Positions 1 through 9,851 of a stretch of DNA of 64,000 nt are shown here, one piece after another (the first letter of the stretch is position 1; every line of letters begins with the position of its first letter). Source of the DNA: Flavobacterium sp. SM15. GTDB taxonomy: Bacteria; Bacteroidota; Bacteroidia; Flavobacteriales; Flavobacteriaceae. Both the position numbers and the translations under genes were made by a program. The DNA lies in NCBI RefSeq assembly GCF_022012335.1, contig NZ_JAKLTO010000003.1, positions 310,001-374,000 of the forward strand, given 5' to 3'. Below the pieces are notes generated by a model that searched no databases, was not told the DNA's origin, and saw only the letters and a list, made by a program, of their open reading frames with translations.

Positions 1-316
1 AATGAATAATTTTTGCACTCTTAAAATTTGAGGAAATTTGAAGCAGTAATTTTACATTTGTTTCAAATATTTTCCTGACCGAATCAATATTTTCCTGAAA
101 ACTAATAACAGAGCTAAAAAAATAGATTGCTTTAAATTCATCAGAAAAACTTAAAAAATCATTTATCTGAATACAACTTGCAACATCTTCAATCTTATCT
201 GTATGAATATGGTAAACCTGAAAAACCTCAAATTCATCTTTTATTTTTTCATACAATGATTGTGCAAGTATACTATTTGCTCCAACAATAGCTATTTTTT
301 CCTTATTGGTTTTCAA
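1..316 (-). CDS. NAD-dependent sugar epimerase/dehydratase (SDR), partial
   Basis: The reading frame is open from about 316 to the window edge, so only about 105 N-terminal residues are visible. It has a Rossmann-type start (KIAIVGANSILAQSL) and a later stretch (AIYFFSS, then NVKLLLQIS) typical of extended short-chain dehydrogenases acting on nucleotide sugars. No ATG is in frame. The likely start is TTG at 316, 31 bases past the asnB stop and in the same frame as asnB. As the next gene in the nonulosonate/AsnB operon it probably modifies a nucleotide sugar or finished sugar of this glycan. Substrate cannot be judged from this fragment. Confidence 0.6.
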   Translation of the reverse strand, partial: MKTNKEKIAIVGANSILAQSLYEKIKDEFEVFQVYHIHTDKIEDVASCIQINDFLSFSDEFKAIYFFSSVISFQENIDSVRKIFETNVKLLLQISSNFKSAKIIH

Positions 317-346
317 ATTTAATTCTATTTTATTTCTCTCTAAATT

Positions 347-2041
347 TTACAGCAACAACGCCAAATTCACCCATTGCCAAATGTGAAAACTGCTTTCGCT
401 GTTTCCTTTAAAATACGCTTCCATTTCAGCTCTGAGTGCTTTTTTATCAAACCACTCGTGAGTTTCCAATTTGGCAACCTCAGCCCTTACCCAATCCTGC
501 AATTCAACAGCCAGCCATTCTCTTTGGGGAGTTTGTAAAGGACGCTTAGGAGCTAAAGCAACTTCTTTATTTAAAAAATTATTAGCTATTTCTCTTAAAA
601 GCCATTTTTGCCGACCGTCTTTAATTTTAAAATTAGTTGGACGACTAAAGACGTATTCTACTAAACGATAATCTAGAAAAGGTTCTCTTAATTCGGTTCC
701 GTGCAACATGGAAACTCTGTCGTTAAAACGTAACGCTCTGGGGATTTTTGTATGAAACAAATCCCGAAACTGAAGATTTAGTAAAGAATCTTCAAAAGGC
801 TGTTCATAAACGATTTTTTCAGACAAAGCCGCAAATTCCGGTCGTAATACCTCTTTTTTAAAAGGAGATTGGGTAACCCCTTGAATTACTGAACCGCTTG
901 ATTTAGTATAATAGTCGTAGCCCGCCCACGCCTCATCTGAACCTTGACCATCCAAAAGTACTTTGACGCCTTTTTCACTTGCTCTTTTAAACACTTCACT
1001 ATAAGCCAAGGTCGGAATTCCTCCAAACGGTTCGGCTTGTAAAAGTGCCATAGCACTGGCCTTTTCAGGAATTTCATTTGCAGATAAAAGACATTTGTTT
1101 ATTGGATGTCCTCTGCCTTGCAGCATTTGTTCCACCCAATAAATTTCGTCATAACGATCGTCATTGGTATAGAAGGTAAACGTCTCGATATCTTTGCTGC
1201 TATGTTGGTACTGATGATCAATTAATGCCAATAAAATGCTGGAATCTAATCCGCCGCTTACATTAAAACCTACCGGAACATCTGAACGAAAACGCAATTT
1301 TACCGCATCAAGCATTAAATCTGTGATATAAGCTTCTTCATTTTTTTGAGAAACTTCAAATAAAGAAGAAACATTCTCCACAAAATCATACCATTTTACA
1401 ATCTTGATTTTTTCTTGAGCGTATTCCAGATAATGCCCAGGCTGTAACTGATTGATCCCATTCCAAAAGGTTTCTGTTGGGCTGCCGTAATGACCCTGGG
1501 TTAAAAAATCTGCCCATAAACCCATTTTCATTTCTTTGGGAAGACCGGACTCAAACAAAGAATTCAACTCTGAGGCAAAAAAAAGAGAGTCCTCAAAAAT
1601 TGAATAATAAAAGGGTTTTACCCCAAATCGATCCCGAGCTGCAAACAACTTGTTTTGAACAGTATCCCAAATTGCAAAGGAAAACATCCCGTTAAACCTT
1701 GACAAACATTCTTTCCCCCATTGTTTATAAGCGTTCAAAAGCACTTCAGTATCGGATGCCGTTGTAAAAACGTAGTGCGCCTTTAATTCAGATTTCAACT
1801 CTAGATAGTTGTAAATCTCACCATTAAAAACAATTAAATAACGTCCGCAAGCGCTTTTAAAAGGTTGATTCGCTCCAGAAGATAAATCTATAATACTCAA
1901 TCGGTTGTGACCTAAAGCTATGCGATTAGATTCTACATAACTTCCTGTAAAATCTGGCCCGCGATGCTTTTGCGCCTGTAGCATTTTTTCTAAGGTAAGA
2001 CCATTAGCTCTTCTTCCAATTATCCCTACTATCCCACACAT
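347..2041 (-). CDS. asnB: Glutamine-dependent asparagine synthase-like amidotransferase
   Basis: This 564-residue protein has the class II glutamine amidotransferase start MCGIVGI, where Cys2 is the nucleophile, and glutaminase residues RLSIIDL and NGEIYNY. The ATP-pyrophosphatase loop SGGLDSS lies near residues 263-269. The length is normal for bacterial AsnB. The family transfers ammonia from glutamine to a carboxylate activated by AMP. Family members inside polysaccharide loci are thought to amidate uronic acids rather than make asparagine. Here it follows neuA with one spacer base, in a locus that also encodes uronic-acid dehydrogenases, so sugar amidation is my preferred role. Free asparagine synthesis cannot be excluded. 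Confidence 0.88.
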   Translation of the reverse strand: MCGIVGIIGRRANGLTLEKMLQAQKHRGPDFTGSYVESNRIALGHNRLSIIDLSSGANQPFKSACGRYLIVFNGEIYNYLELKSELKAHYVFTTASDTEVLLNAYKQWGKECLSRFNGMFSFAIWDTVQNKLFAARDRFGVKPFYYSIFEDSLFFASELNSLFESGLPKEMKMGLWADFLTQGHYGSPTETFWNGINQLQPGHYLEYAQEKIKIVKWYDFVENVSSLFEVSQKNEEAYITDLMLDAVKLRFRSDVPVGFNVSGGLDSSILLALIDHQYQHSSKDIETFTFYTNDDRYDEIYWVEQMLQGRGHPINKCLLSANEIPEKASAMALLQAEPFGGIPTLAYSEVFKRASEKGVKVLLDGQGSDEAWAGYDYYTKSSGSVIQGVTQSPFKKEVLRPEFAALSEKIVYEQPFEDSLLNLQFRDLFHTKIPRALRFNDRVSMLHGTELREPFLDYRLVEYVFSRPTNFKIKDGRQKWLLREIANNFLNKEVALAPKRPLQTPQREWLAVELQDWVRAEVAKLETHEWFDKKALRAEMEAYFKGNSESSFHIWQWVNLALLL

Positions 2042-2042
2042 A

Positions 2043-2735
2043 TTACTGCTTCGTTTTTAAATGCTCTTGAGCCTTTTTCCAATCTTCCGGAGTATCGATA
2101 TTAATGTAATTTTCCGGATGATTCGCTATATAGGTTAAACGATTCCCATATAAAGAACCCTCTTTAATAATTTCAGACTTAGTAATATACACAGCCCCGT
2201 CTCGGTGGTATGCCATAGGAAGTTCCTGTCTGCGGGAAATAATTTTTTCTTCTCCGGTAGCAATTCGTAAAAAGTCATTTTCATCACTTTCAAAAGTCCA
2301 GTGTGGATTGTATTCATGTGGAACCGGCAAAACACTTACTAAAGCATCTGCTCCTGAATTGATAAATTTTTGGATCGCATTATCAATAAAGTCATCTTCA
2401 CGAAAAGGACTGGTTGGCTGTAACAAACAAACCGCATCAAAAAAAATGCCTCGGACTTGGTAAAAATCCAAAACGTGTTGAAGGACTTTTAGTGTAGGAG
2501 TAGTATCTTCAGCCAAATCTTTAGGTCTTAGAAATGGTACTTCTGCACCCCAGTCCTGAGCAACTTTTGCAATTTCTTCTGAATCTGTTGAGACTATTAT
2601 TTGAGCAAGTAAATTGCTTTTCTTGGCACTCTGTATAGAATAAGCGATTAGAGGCTTATCTCCGAGAAGTTTAATGTTTTTCCCGGGAACCCCTTTTGAC
2701 CCTCCACGTGCCGGAATTACTCCAATAATTCTCAT
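2043..2735 (-). CDS. neuA: CMP-nonulosonate (sialic/legionaminic) cytidylyltransferase
   Basis: The 230-residue protein begins with the nucleotide-binding motif IPARGGSKGVPGKN and has LLQPTSPFR near residue 105. Both are standard for CMP-N-acetylneuraminate synthetase-like enzymes (NeuA, LegF, PtmB). It would activate a nonulosonic acid with CTP in the cytoplasm. It sits two bases downstream of neuC and one base upstream of asnB, so the three are surely cotranscribed. The sequence does not separate a sialic from a legionaminic substrate; the bacillosamine-type genes elsewhere in the locus favour legionaminic acid. Confidence 0.9.
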   Translation of the reverse strand: MRIIGVIPARGGSKGVPGKNIKLLGDKPLIAYSIQSAKKSNLLAQIIVSTDSEEIAKVAQDWGAEVPFLRPKDLAEDTTPTLKVLQHVLDFYQVRGIFFDAVCLLQPTSPFREDDFIDNAIQKFINSGADALVSVLPVPHEYNPHWTFESDENDFLRIATGEEKIISRRQELPMAYHRDGAVYITKSEIIKEGSLYGNRLTYIANHPENYINIDTPEDWKKAQEHLKTKQ

Positions 2736-2737
2736 AC

Positions 2738-3898
2738 CTAATACGTTATGGTTTTATGGAATTGTAAGGGAAGACTTTCCAACAAATCTGCTATTTTCTC
2801 ACCTGCATTACCACCACCGTAAATAGAGGACGATTCTGCTTTGCCTTTTGCAACCGCTGCAAGAATGGCTTCTTCAATCATTTTTTGGCTGTAATCTACA
2901 TCAATTACGTTAGTTCCCCTGTCCCGGCCATGTTGTCTTGAGCCAATATTTACCACAGGAACACCTAAAAATGCACATTCTCTTATTCCAACACTCGAAT
3001 TTCCGATAAGGCATTTACTGTGCACCAAAAGCTCCAGAAAATCATCACCTTCCATATTCTTGAAAAAGTGAACATTCTCCAATTTAGTTAATTCTCTAAA
3101 AGCTCTAATCCCTGTTGAAGTACCGTCTGCTCCGGCATCAACATTGGGCCAAAACCACAAAGTGGGCTGATTGAGCTTATGGATTGCATTTAAAGTTGCT
3201 TCAATATGCTTACGGGAATCTTTATATTCGGTAGTAACCGGATGTTGCATAACCACCAAATAACCATTGCTTAAATCCGGTTTTGCACCAACACCTCCGT
3301 ATTTAAAATATGGATCAAAGGAAAGGGCTTGGCTATGACTAACCTCTCCGGCCAAATCTATTGACGGACAACCGGTATTAAACACCATTTCTTTGTTTTC
3401 ACCAAGTTTTAAAACACGTTCTTTCGCACTTTCGGAAGCAACAAAATGATAGTCTGCCAATTTAGTAATGGAATGACGCACTTTTTCATCAATGTTACCT
3501 GTAACTTCACCTCCTTGGATATGCGCTAAAGGAATATTCATATATGCGGCTGAAATTGCCGTAGCCATAGTCTCAAATCGATCGGCAACAGTAACAACAA
3601 CATCCGGTTTAAGATTATCAAAAACGGTGGACAGCTCTAAAATTCCTATACCCGTTGTCTTAGCAGCGGCAGTAAGATTCTCTCCTTCAAGAACATTAAA
3701 AACACGAGCCGCAATTTCAAAACCATCTTTTTCAATATAATTTACCGCAGAACCATATCGATCTAATAAAGCCGATGCTGCAACCACAAGTTGCAATTCA
3801 AGCTGAGGGTGTTTCTTTATGGCAGTCAAAACAGTTTTTACTCTACTGTAAGACGGGCGGGCAGTAATTACCACTGCAATTTTTCTTTTCAGCATCAT
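2738..3898 (-). CDS. neuC: Hydrolysing UDP-sugar 2-epimerase (NeuC/LegG type)
   Basis: This 386-residue GT-B-fold enzyme has the hydrolysing 2-epimerase signature HIQGGEVTGNIDEKVRHSI near residue 126, and a late NSSVGIRE motif that binds the nucleotide sugar. The family releases UDP and gives ManNAc (NeuC) or 2,4-diacetamido-2,4,6-trideoxymannose (LegG). It differs clearly from the non-hydrolysing WecB homologue at 6561-7685. Two adjacent ATG codons (3898, 3895) could serve as start. It lies in neuB-neuC-neuA order, 86 bases from neuB. With PglF/E/D-type genes in the same locus, the UDP-diNAc-bacillosamine substrate is plausible. Confidence 0.88.
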   Translation of the reverse strand: MMLKRKIAVVITARPSYSRVKTVLTAIKKHPQLELQLVVAASALLDRYGSAVNYIEKDGFEIAARVFNVLEGENLTAAAKTTGIGILELSTVFDNLKPDVVVTVADRFETMATAISAAYMNIPLAHIQGGEVTGNIDEKVRHSITKLADYHFVASESAKERVLKLGENKEMVFNTGCPSIDLAGEVSHSQALSFDPYFKYGGVGAKPDLSNGYLVVMQHPVTTEYKDSRKHIEATLNAIHKLNQPTLWFWPNVDAGADGTSTGIRAFRELTKLENVHFFKNMEGDDFLELLVHSKCLIGNSSVGIRECAFLGVPVVNIGSRQHGRDRGTNVIDVDYSQKMIEEAILAAVAKGKAESSSIYGGGNAGEKIADLLESLPLQFHKTITY

Positions 3899-3984
3899 TT
3901 AATTTTTCAGGTTCTAAAAATAACGAAAAAAGTAAACGCTCGAGCGGAATTCCGCAATCAAACGCATATTTAAGGAGCAAAAAA

Positions 3985-5025
3985 CTAACGTAAATCTTTC
4001 AGATTTAAAAAATCCCACTGCTTAAGATCGTTTACTAAAATCTTCCCAAGAACTTCTTCAAAGAGCATCGCATTGATTCCTTGGTTTTTTGGTTTTTTAG
4101 CCTCTAAGTCCTCAAAGGTAATCACATGTCCTGCCGACAGACTTTTATTCACTGCCAGGGATTTCTCAAAAATGTTTTTCAATTCTGAAAATTGCTCATT
4201 TTTTGTTTTATCTATTGGATTTTCCAAGGCAATTTGAATCGCTTTGGCATCACTTGCCAGCTGTTGCACTTGGTCAATGGTTAATGATGATTTAGTATCA
4301 GGACCAAACATGCGTTTATCAAACACAACATGAAATTCTAAAATTTCTGCTCCAAAGGCTATTGCTGCAATATTTGTTGCCACTCGGGCTGAATGATCCG
4401 AAAAACCAACCTTAACCTGATAACGGCTTTTCAATTCCTGAATTACATTAAAGCCGAACTGCTCCGGTTGTGTAGGATAGGAAGTTGTACATTGAAGTAT
4501 GGAAAAATTTACGTTTCTCGATTTTAAAAAGGCTACTGTTTGATCGAGTTCCAGAAAACTACTCATTCCTGAAGACAAAATTACCGGCTTACCTGTTTTT
4601 GCAATTTTCTCAAGCAGAAGCCAATTGCTAACTTCTCCGGAACCTATTTTATAATAGGCAACACCAATTTCTTCAAGCCAATCTACAGCCATATTACTGA
4701 ACGGTGAACAGATAAAGTCAAGCCCGACCTCATCACAATGTGCCTTGATTTGCTTCCATTGCTGCAAAGTAAAACCCATTCGCTTCCAATAATCAAATCG
4801 AGTGGCGTCTTCATAAGAAAACTTAACTCTGAAAGGTTCTAGATTACTACTCTCGGCTTCGGCTATATGCATTTGAAACTTAACAGCATCTACTCCGGTC
4901 TGTGCTAATGCATCTATATAAGAATGTAAAATACCCAGACTGCCTTCGTGTGCCTGTCCGATTTCTGCAATTAAATAGGGAGCCATTTTATTTTTTTTAA
5001 ATTCGCTTTTACTGTTTGGATTCAT
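3985..5025 (-). CDS. neuB: N-acetylneuraminate/legionaminate synthase
   Basis: The 346-residue protein has a NeuB TIM barrel: YLIAEIGQAHEGS at the start, DAVKFQ, CSPFS, YKIGSGE, LSSGMS, ILQCTTSYP and GFSDHS. A C-terminal SAF (antifreeze-like) domain covers about residues 285-346 (SLSAGHVITFEDLEAKKP). The family condenses phosphoenolpyruvate with a six-carbon N-acyl amino sugar to give a nine-carbon acid. Two ATG starts are possible, 5025 and 4986. The second begins MAPYLIAEIG, closer to the usual family start, and eight A residues on the coding strand lie between them. It opens the neuBCA-asnB segment. Confidence 0.92.
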   Translation of the reverse strand: MNPNSKSEFKKNKMAPYLIAEIGQAHEGSLGILHSYIDALAQTGVDAVKFQMHIAEAESSNLEPFRVKFSYEDATRFDYWKRMGFTLQQWKQIKAHCDEVGLDFICSPFSNMAVDWLEEIGVAYYKIGSGEVSNWLLLEKIAKTGKPVILSSGMSSFLELDQTVAFLKSRNVNFSILQCTTSYPTQPEQFGFNVIQELKSRYQVKVGFSDHSARVATNIAAIAFGAEILEFHVVFDKRMFGPDTKSSLTIDQVQQLASDAKAIQIALENPIDKTKNEQFSELKNIFEKSLAVNKSLSAGHVITFEDLEAKKPKNQGINAMLFEEVLGKILVNDLKQWDFLNLKDLR

Positions 5026-5178
5026 GTGATCCGCTTAAAGGTCTAAAAATACGTCCTTAATTCCAAAAATCAAGTGATAACCGCATTCTTTTACTAGTAC
5101 AAAATACAATTTATTCCGGATTCCGAAAAAATCAGATCTTAACAATACTAAGAAATATGAGGTTAAATTTCCAAAATG

Positions 5179-6471
5179 CTACGGCCAATTCAAATGCGTT
5201 AAAACTTGTGGCATAGCATCACGCTTTCCTTGCAGATGCAAAAAACGCTGATGAGCATATTCAGAAATCTGAAAAGTCATCTTTCTTATACTTTCTTCTG
5301 AAGCCTTTTCCATGACAATTTCTCTTTGTTTATAGAATTGTTCACACCAATTCAAATCCGACAGATTAACAAAAGCCAGTTTTAATTTTTCAAAAATATC
5401 ATTTTCAATTTCCTGATAGGCCGAAAAACTACCGTATTCTGAAACCACTTTATCCATTACCGAATCCTGGTAACTAATTGAAAAAACAGGCAATCCGAAT
5501 GATATCGCTTCCATTAATTTCCCTTTGAGAAGATCTGTATGTCCTTGGGAATCTACAACCAGCATGCAATGTGCTTGGTTAATTTCTTCGAATACTTCTT
5601 CTCTTGTCAGATTAAAAAACAAAACCACATTGGGAATCGCTTCTTTAAGCCATTCAATGGATTGATCATCATACTGAGACAATACAAAAACGAACTCAAC
5701 CTGATTAGCAAAAGCATCGGAACCAAAATTTTTCAATTGATCCATAAATGAATTTGTAAAAGCGCTCTTATAAAAAGTTCCGGTATAGAGAAAACGTAAT
5801 TTTTCACCAGCGCTTTTTTTCATCATAAAAATATTTTGCTGCTTCCTCATAGCATGTGGAACAACAAAACAACGGGCTGGGTCCAAATCATATTGTTGAG
5901 CTATTTTCTGTGAAAGCCTTTTGGAAGGAAACGTCCAGCACTGTGCACTATTTTTAGTATGAGCAAATATGTTTCGGCAATAATCTAAATTTTCTACAGG
6001 ATCATTTACATTTATTACCAAAGGGATGTTTTTTTGGATTTTTAAAAATGGAGCTAGGGTAATTGTTGGCAAAATACGAGCCCAGTACACATACTCCGTA
6101 TCAGTCTCTGAAAGCTGTTTTAACCCTTTGCTTTGCTTGGATATCCAGATAAAATTAAACAGGTTAGACTCTTTAGGAAAAATTGAAAGTCTTAAAAAAA
6201 TCCAATTTAAAACCCTGAAAAGCAATCCAGGAACCCCTTTTTTACTCTTTAAAGCGCTTTTGGCTTTTTCCAATAAGAAATCTGGTTTATTGGTTACCTG
6301 ATAATCACCACTGCTTTTTTGGGTAACCGACACAACCTTATTGGAGGACAATACCACAGACGGTGCAACATTATCAACGTTAATTATATCAACCCAATTT
6401 TTATTTACAATACCTTCACTGGTCCTGTCTTCAGGATAAACGGAATAGGCACATATAACTAAGTTTTTCAT
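5179..6471 (-). CDS. GT-B glycosyltransferase
   Basis: About 430 residues from the ATG at 6471; the longer frame would need a TTG at 6486. The C-terminal half has the look of a family 4-type GT-B transferase: FLYTGTFYKSAF, a predicted acceptor/donor loop HTDLLKGKLMEAISFGLPV, and a short amphipathic C-terminus. No signal peptide is visible, so it probably acts at the cytoplasmic face of the inner membrane, adding a sugar to a lipid-linked glycan. It lies between wecB and neuB. Donor and acceptor cannot be read from the sequence. It is divergent compared with the other transferases in the locus. Confidence 0.7.
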   Translation of the reverse strand: MKNLVICAYSVYPEDRTSEGIVNKNWVDIINVDNVAPSVVLSSNKVVSVTQKSSGDYQVTNKPDFLLEKAKSALKSKKGVPGLLFRVLNWIFLRLSIFPKESNLFNFIWISKQSKGLKQLSETDTEYVYWARILPTITLAPFLKIQKNIPLVINVNDPVENLDYCRNIFAHTKNSAQCWTFPSKRLSQKIAQQYDLDPARCFVVPHAMRKQQNIFMMKKSAGEKLRFLYTGTFYKSAFTNSFMDQLKNFGSDAFANQVEFVFVLSQYDDQSIEWLKEAIPNVVLFFNLTREEVFEEINQAHCMLVVDSQGHTDLLKGKLMEAISFGLPVFSISYQDSVMDKVVSEYGSFSAYQEIENDIFEKLKLAFVNLSDLNWCEQFYKQREIVMEKASEESIRKMTFQISEYAHQRFLHLQGKRDAMPQVLTHLNWP

Positions 6472-6560
6472 CGAAATATTAATCAAACTTTACTGGCTGT
6501 AGTATTAAATCGAATCGGTGTTATCTCTTCTTGTCTCATTAAGCCATCACACATAAAACA

Positions 6561-7685
6561 TTACTTCCCGAGATTAGACTGTAATTCAAAAAAGGAACAG
6601 ATTCTTTGACATGCTTTCCCGTCACCGTAAGGATTATGAGCCTTACTCATTTTCATGTACAGCTCATTATCCAACAATAAATTCGAAACCGTTGAGACTA
6701 TTTTACTTTTATCGGTTCCTACCAAAACTACAGTTCCGGCTTCTACTGCTTCAGGTCGTTCGGTATTGTCTCTCATCACTACAACCGGTTTGCCCAAAGA
6801 AGGCGCTTCCTCCTGAACACCTCCAGAATCTGTAAGCACTAAATAACTATTGCTCATCAAATAGATAAAGGCTGGATAGTCTATTGGATCAATCAAATGA
6901 ACGTTTTTAACATTTCCCAAAATCCTGTTTACCGGTTCCTGAACATTAGGATTCAAATGAACAGGATAAACAATCTGCACATCTTCCAAAGTCGCTATTT
7001 CTTTGACAGCCTGGCATAAGTTTTCAAAACCGGTTCCAAAATTTTCTCTTCGATGCCCGGTTATTAAAACGATTTTTTTGTTGGTAGTGATAATTGATTT
7101 AACATCTTGCAAATCAGGACAAACATATCCTTTATCTATTCGATCCAACCCAAATCTTAATGCATCGATTACCGTATTGCCGGTTGTAAAAATCTGATCA
7201 TCACTAATTCGTTCATTTCTAAGATTATCAGCAGCCCATTTTGTTGGTGCAAAATGAACATCGGCTAAACGCCCCGTTAACTGTCTGTTGATTTCTTCCG
7301 GAAAAGGTGAAAATTTATTATATGTTCGCAAACCTGCCTCAACATGACCAATCTTAATACCTCTGTTAAAAGCAGCCAGAGCCACCATTGAAGAAGTCGT
7401 GGTATCGCCATGAACCAAAACATAATCCGGCTCACTATCGGTCAGTACCTGATCAATACCGTTTAGAATTCTGGAACAAAGCGTATTCAATGTCTGATTC
7501 TTTTGCATTAAATCCAAATCATAATCAGGAACAATTTTAAAAAAATCAAGAACCTGATCCAGCATTTCCCTATGTTGTGCAGTCACACAAACTTTTATAT
7601 CAAAGTTAGATTTCTTTAACTGATGATAAAGTGGAGCCATTTTAATTGCTTCCGGTCGGGTTCCAAAACAAAGAAGTATTTTCAT
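6561..7685 (-). CDS. wecB: Non-hydrolysing UDP-GlcNAc 2-epimerase
   Basis: The 374-residue protein starts [19 protein letters not shown] and has [45 protein letters not shown], and [20 protein letters not shown]. All are diagnostic of WecB/MnaA, which interconverts UDP-GlcNAc and UDP-ManNAc. It lies 13 bases downstream of the ABC ATPase gene. UDP-ManNAc could be used directly, or oxidised to UDP-ManNAcA by the dehydrogenase at 34022-35299. Confidence 0.95.
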   Translation of the reverse strand: MKILLCFGTRPEAIKMAPLYHQLKKSNFDIKVCVTAQHREMLDQVLDFFKIVPDYDLDLMQKNQTLNTLCSRILNGIDQVLTDSEPDYVLVHGDTTTSSMVALAAFNRGIKIGHVEAGLRTYNKFSPFPEEINRQLTGRLADVHFAPTKWAADNLRNERISDDQIFTTGNTVIDALRFGLDRIDKGYVCPDLQDVKSIITTNKKIVLITGHRRENFGTGFENLCQAVKEIATLEDVQIVYPVHLNPNVQEPVNRILGNVKNVHLIDPIDYPAFIYLMSNSYLVLTDSGGVQEEAPSLGKPVVVMRDNTERPEAVEAGTVVLVGTDKSKIVSTVSNLLLDNELYMKMSKAHNPYGDGKACQRICSFFELQSNLGK

Positions 7686-7698
7686 TCTAATTTTTCAA

Positions 7699-8967
7699 CT
7701 ATTCACTTACAATTATTTCCCACTTATTTGGCGTATAAACATTCCCGAAACGCTCTCTTCTTACGTGTCTAACGTAACCGGTATGCGGTGTATTAATAAT
7801 TTCAAATTCGAAAATATCGTAATAAACCTGATTAACTGAATCAGAAATTTGTAAATCAACACTATAAGTTCCTTGAACTAATGAAAACCCATTTAACAAT
7901 GAACAATTCACTTCAATAATCCCATTTTTAGGGACTAAAAATTGTGAATTCAGCCACGAAGACATTGAAGTGACAACCGTTCCGAATTCATCCTTGATGA
8001 AAAACTCTACATGGGTTTGGATAGGCATCAAGTTCAAATATTTATACCGAACCTGAAACACTACGGGTTGAAAAGCCTGAACCACGTTAATTTCACTGCC
8101 CTGATCCAAAATCTTAAGACTCAACAGTTCAATGTTTTCAAATTTTTTAGCATCAAAATTCTGTATTGCCGAATTAAGGTTTAAGTATTTTTCAACGGCT
8201 TTATCTATTGGCAAAACAGCCTCAATTTTTCCATTGTTCATGACCATCCCTCGAGTACAAAGGCTTTGAACTGCTGCCATATTATGACTCACAAAAAGAA
8301 CCGTTCTCCCTTCTCCTTCGGCTATGTCCTTCATCTTCCCGATTGCTTTTTTCTGAAATTCCGCATCTCCAACAGCCAACACCTCATCAACTACTAAAAT
8401 TTCAGGCTCCAAATGCGCTGCAACGGCAAAAGCCAGACGAACCGTCATCCCGCTGCTGTATCTTTTTACCGGAGTATCTATATAACGTTCACAACCGCTA
8501 AACTCAATTATTTCATCAATTTTGGAGCTAATTTCAGCCTTGGTCATCCCGAGAATGGATCCATTTAAATAAATATTCTCTCTCCCGGTCATTTCACCGT
8601 GAAAACCAGTTCCTACTTCCAGCAATGAAGCAATTCTTCCTTTGGTTTTAATTGTTCCGGTTGTAGGGGAAGTTACCCTTGAGAGTATTTTAAGCAATGT
8701 AGATTTACCCGCACCATTCTTCCCAATTATACCAAGAACTTCTCCACGCTGAACTTCAAAATTAATATCCTGCAAAGCCCAGACATAATCACTGTTCCCT
8801 TTACTGGTTCTATCATTGGTTTCCCCTACTTTTAAAAAAGGATCGTCTTTCCCACGGATACTTGCCCACCACCTGTTAAGATCATGACTGATTGTACCTG
8901 TTCCAACGCTTCCCAATCGGTATTGTTTGGAGATGTTTTCTGCTTTTAAAATAACCTCTTTACTCAT
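7699..8967 (-). CDS. wzt: Polysaccharide ABC exporter ATP-binding subunit with C-terminal glycan-binding domain
   Basis: A 422-residue ABC ATPase. Walker A is GKNGAGKST, the signature is YSSGMTVRLAFA, Walker B is EILVVDEVLAVGD and the switch histidine is in SHNMAAV. The nucleotide-binding domain ends near residue 250. The remaining 170 residues are beta-rich and match the Wzt C-terminal domain that in some O-antigen systems recognises the modified chain end. No permease is adjacent; the only Wzm-like permease in the window is at 37759-38619, about 29 kb upstream on the same strand. A -7 promoter box lies 23 bases before the ATG. Confidence 0.92.
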   Translation of the reverse strand: MSKEVILKAENISKQYRLGSVGTGTISHDLNRWWASIRGKDDPFLKVGETNDRTSKGNSDYVWALQDINFEVQRGEVLGIIGKNGAGKSTLLKILSRVTSPTTGTIKTKGRIASLLEVGTGFHGEMTGRENIYLNGSILGMTKAEISSKIDEIIEFSGCERYIDTPVKRYSSGMTVRLAFAVAAHLEPEILVVDEVLAVGDAEFQKKAIGKMKDIAEGEGRTVLFVSHNMAAVQSLCTRGMVMNNGKIEAVLPIDKAVEKYLNLNSAIQNFDAKKFENIELLSLKILDQGSEINVVQAFQPVVFQVRYKYLNLMPIQTHVEFFIKDEFGTVVTSMSSWLNSQFLVPKNGIIEVNCSLLNGFSLVQGTYSVDLQISDSVNQVYYDIFEFEIINTPHTGYVRHVRRERFGNVYTPNKWEIIVSE

Positions 8968-8989
8968 AAACCATTATCAACTCGATTGC

Positions 8990-8997
8990 CAAATATA
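8990..8997 (-). promoter_or_regulatory. -7 promoter box of wzt-wecB
   Basis: Read on the minus strand this is TATATTTG, a full match to the Bacteroidota TAnnTTTG -7 consensus, 23 bases before the wzt ATG. No TTG is present at the usual -33 distance. Confidence 0.5.
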
Positions 8998-9104
8998 CTA
9001 AAGTTTAGCAAACTGAAAGTAAATTAAAACCATTGATTTCCTGCAAAAAATCAAACCAAATCTGTGTTAATAAAACAACTGTAAATTTATCTTCAAAAAA
9101 TAAG

Positions 9105-9112
9105 TACATTTG
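9105..9112 (+). promoter_or_regulatory. -7 promoter box of cpsB
   Basis: TACATTTG matches TAnnTTTG and ends only four bases before the ATG at 9117. Transcription would start at or next to the ATG, predicting a leaderless mRNA. A clear -33 TTG is not seen. Confidence 0.5.
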
Positions 9113-9116
9113 CGCC

Positions 9117-9851
9117 ATGTTTTCATTTTTTAAAACCAAACCCGCTTTAAAAGACCTTATTCCTCAAGGTTATATCGATATTCATTCTCATATCCTTTTT
9201 GGAATTGACGATGGAGCAAAAACTATACAGGACAGTAACTTTCTGATGGAATCTCTATTAGAATTTGGATTTTCAAAATGCATAACCACTCCCCATACAA
9301 TCGAATATGTCTGGGATAATTCGCGAGAAGATATTCTTGAAAAAGAAAAAGAACTAAAAACACTTTCTCCGAAGCTTACTTCAAGCCTTAAATTAACAGC
9401 TGCCTCAGAATACATGATGAGTGATGGCTTTATTAAACTATTCAAGAACGAACCTCTTCTTACACTAAAAGACAAGTTTGTTCTGGTTGAAATGTCTTAC
9501 ATCAATCCGCCCATTCAACTTTATGAAATTCTTTTTGAGTTACAATTAGCAGGTTACAAACCAATTTTGGCTCACCCTGAACGCTATCTTTACTTACATC
9601 ACAATTTTTCAGAGTATGAAAAACTAAAAAGCGCCGGCTGCTATTTCCAACTCAATCTGCTATCCACAGTGGGTTATTACGGAAAGGAAGTATATACAAT
9701 TGCCGAAAAACTACTAAAAAAAGGAATGATCGATTTTACAGGTTCCGATGTTCACCACCAAAACCACATTGAAGCCTTTTCACAAAAAGTAAAATTAAAA
9801 GATGTCGCGCCTTTGGTTCAAGCCATGAAAAATAATTCAAAATTTCAATAA
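9117..9851 (+). CDS. cpsB: PHP-family tyrosine-protein phosphatase (CpsB/YwqE type)
   Basis: 244 residues from the ATG at 9117; the upstream TTG at 9033 would add a non-conserved stretch. PHP-type metal ligands are visible: IDIHSHILFGIDDG, TTPHTIEY, LAHPERYLYL and GSDVHH. The family dephosphorylates the tyrosine cluster of BY-kinases. It converges on wzc (9862-12261), its likely substrate, and is one of few plus-strand genes in the locus. A bidirectional hairpin separates the two. Separate promoter control would let phosphatase and kinase levels vary independently. Confidence 0.9.
   Translation: MFSFFKTKPALKDLIPQGYIDIHSHILFGIDDGAKTIQDSNFLMESLLEFGFSKCITTPHTIEYVWDNSREDILEKEKELKTLSPKLTSSLKLTAASEYMMSDGFIKLFKNEPLLTLKDKFVLVEMSYINPPIQLYEILFELQLAGYKPILAHPERYLYLHHNFSEYEKLKSAGCYFQLNLLSTVGYYGKEVYTIAEKLLKKGMIDFTGSDVHHQNHIEAFSQKVKLKDVAPLVQAMKNNSKFQ

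Noticed and set aside
9033..9116. TTG start and 28-residue extension of CpsB
   Set aside because: Not conserved in PHP phosphatases and overlaps the promoter box; the ATG at 9117 fits both.
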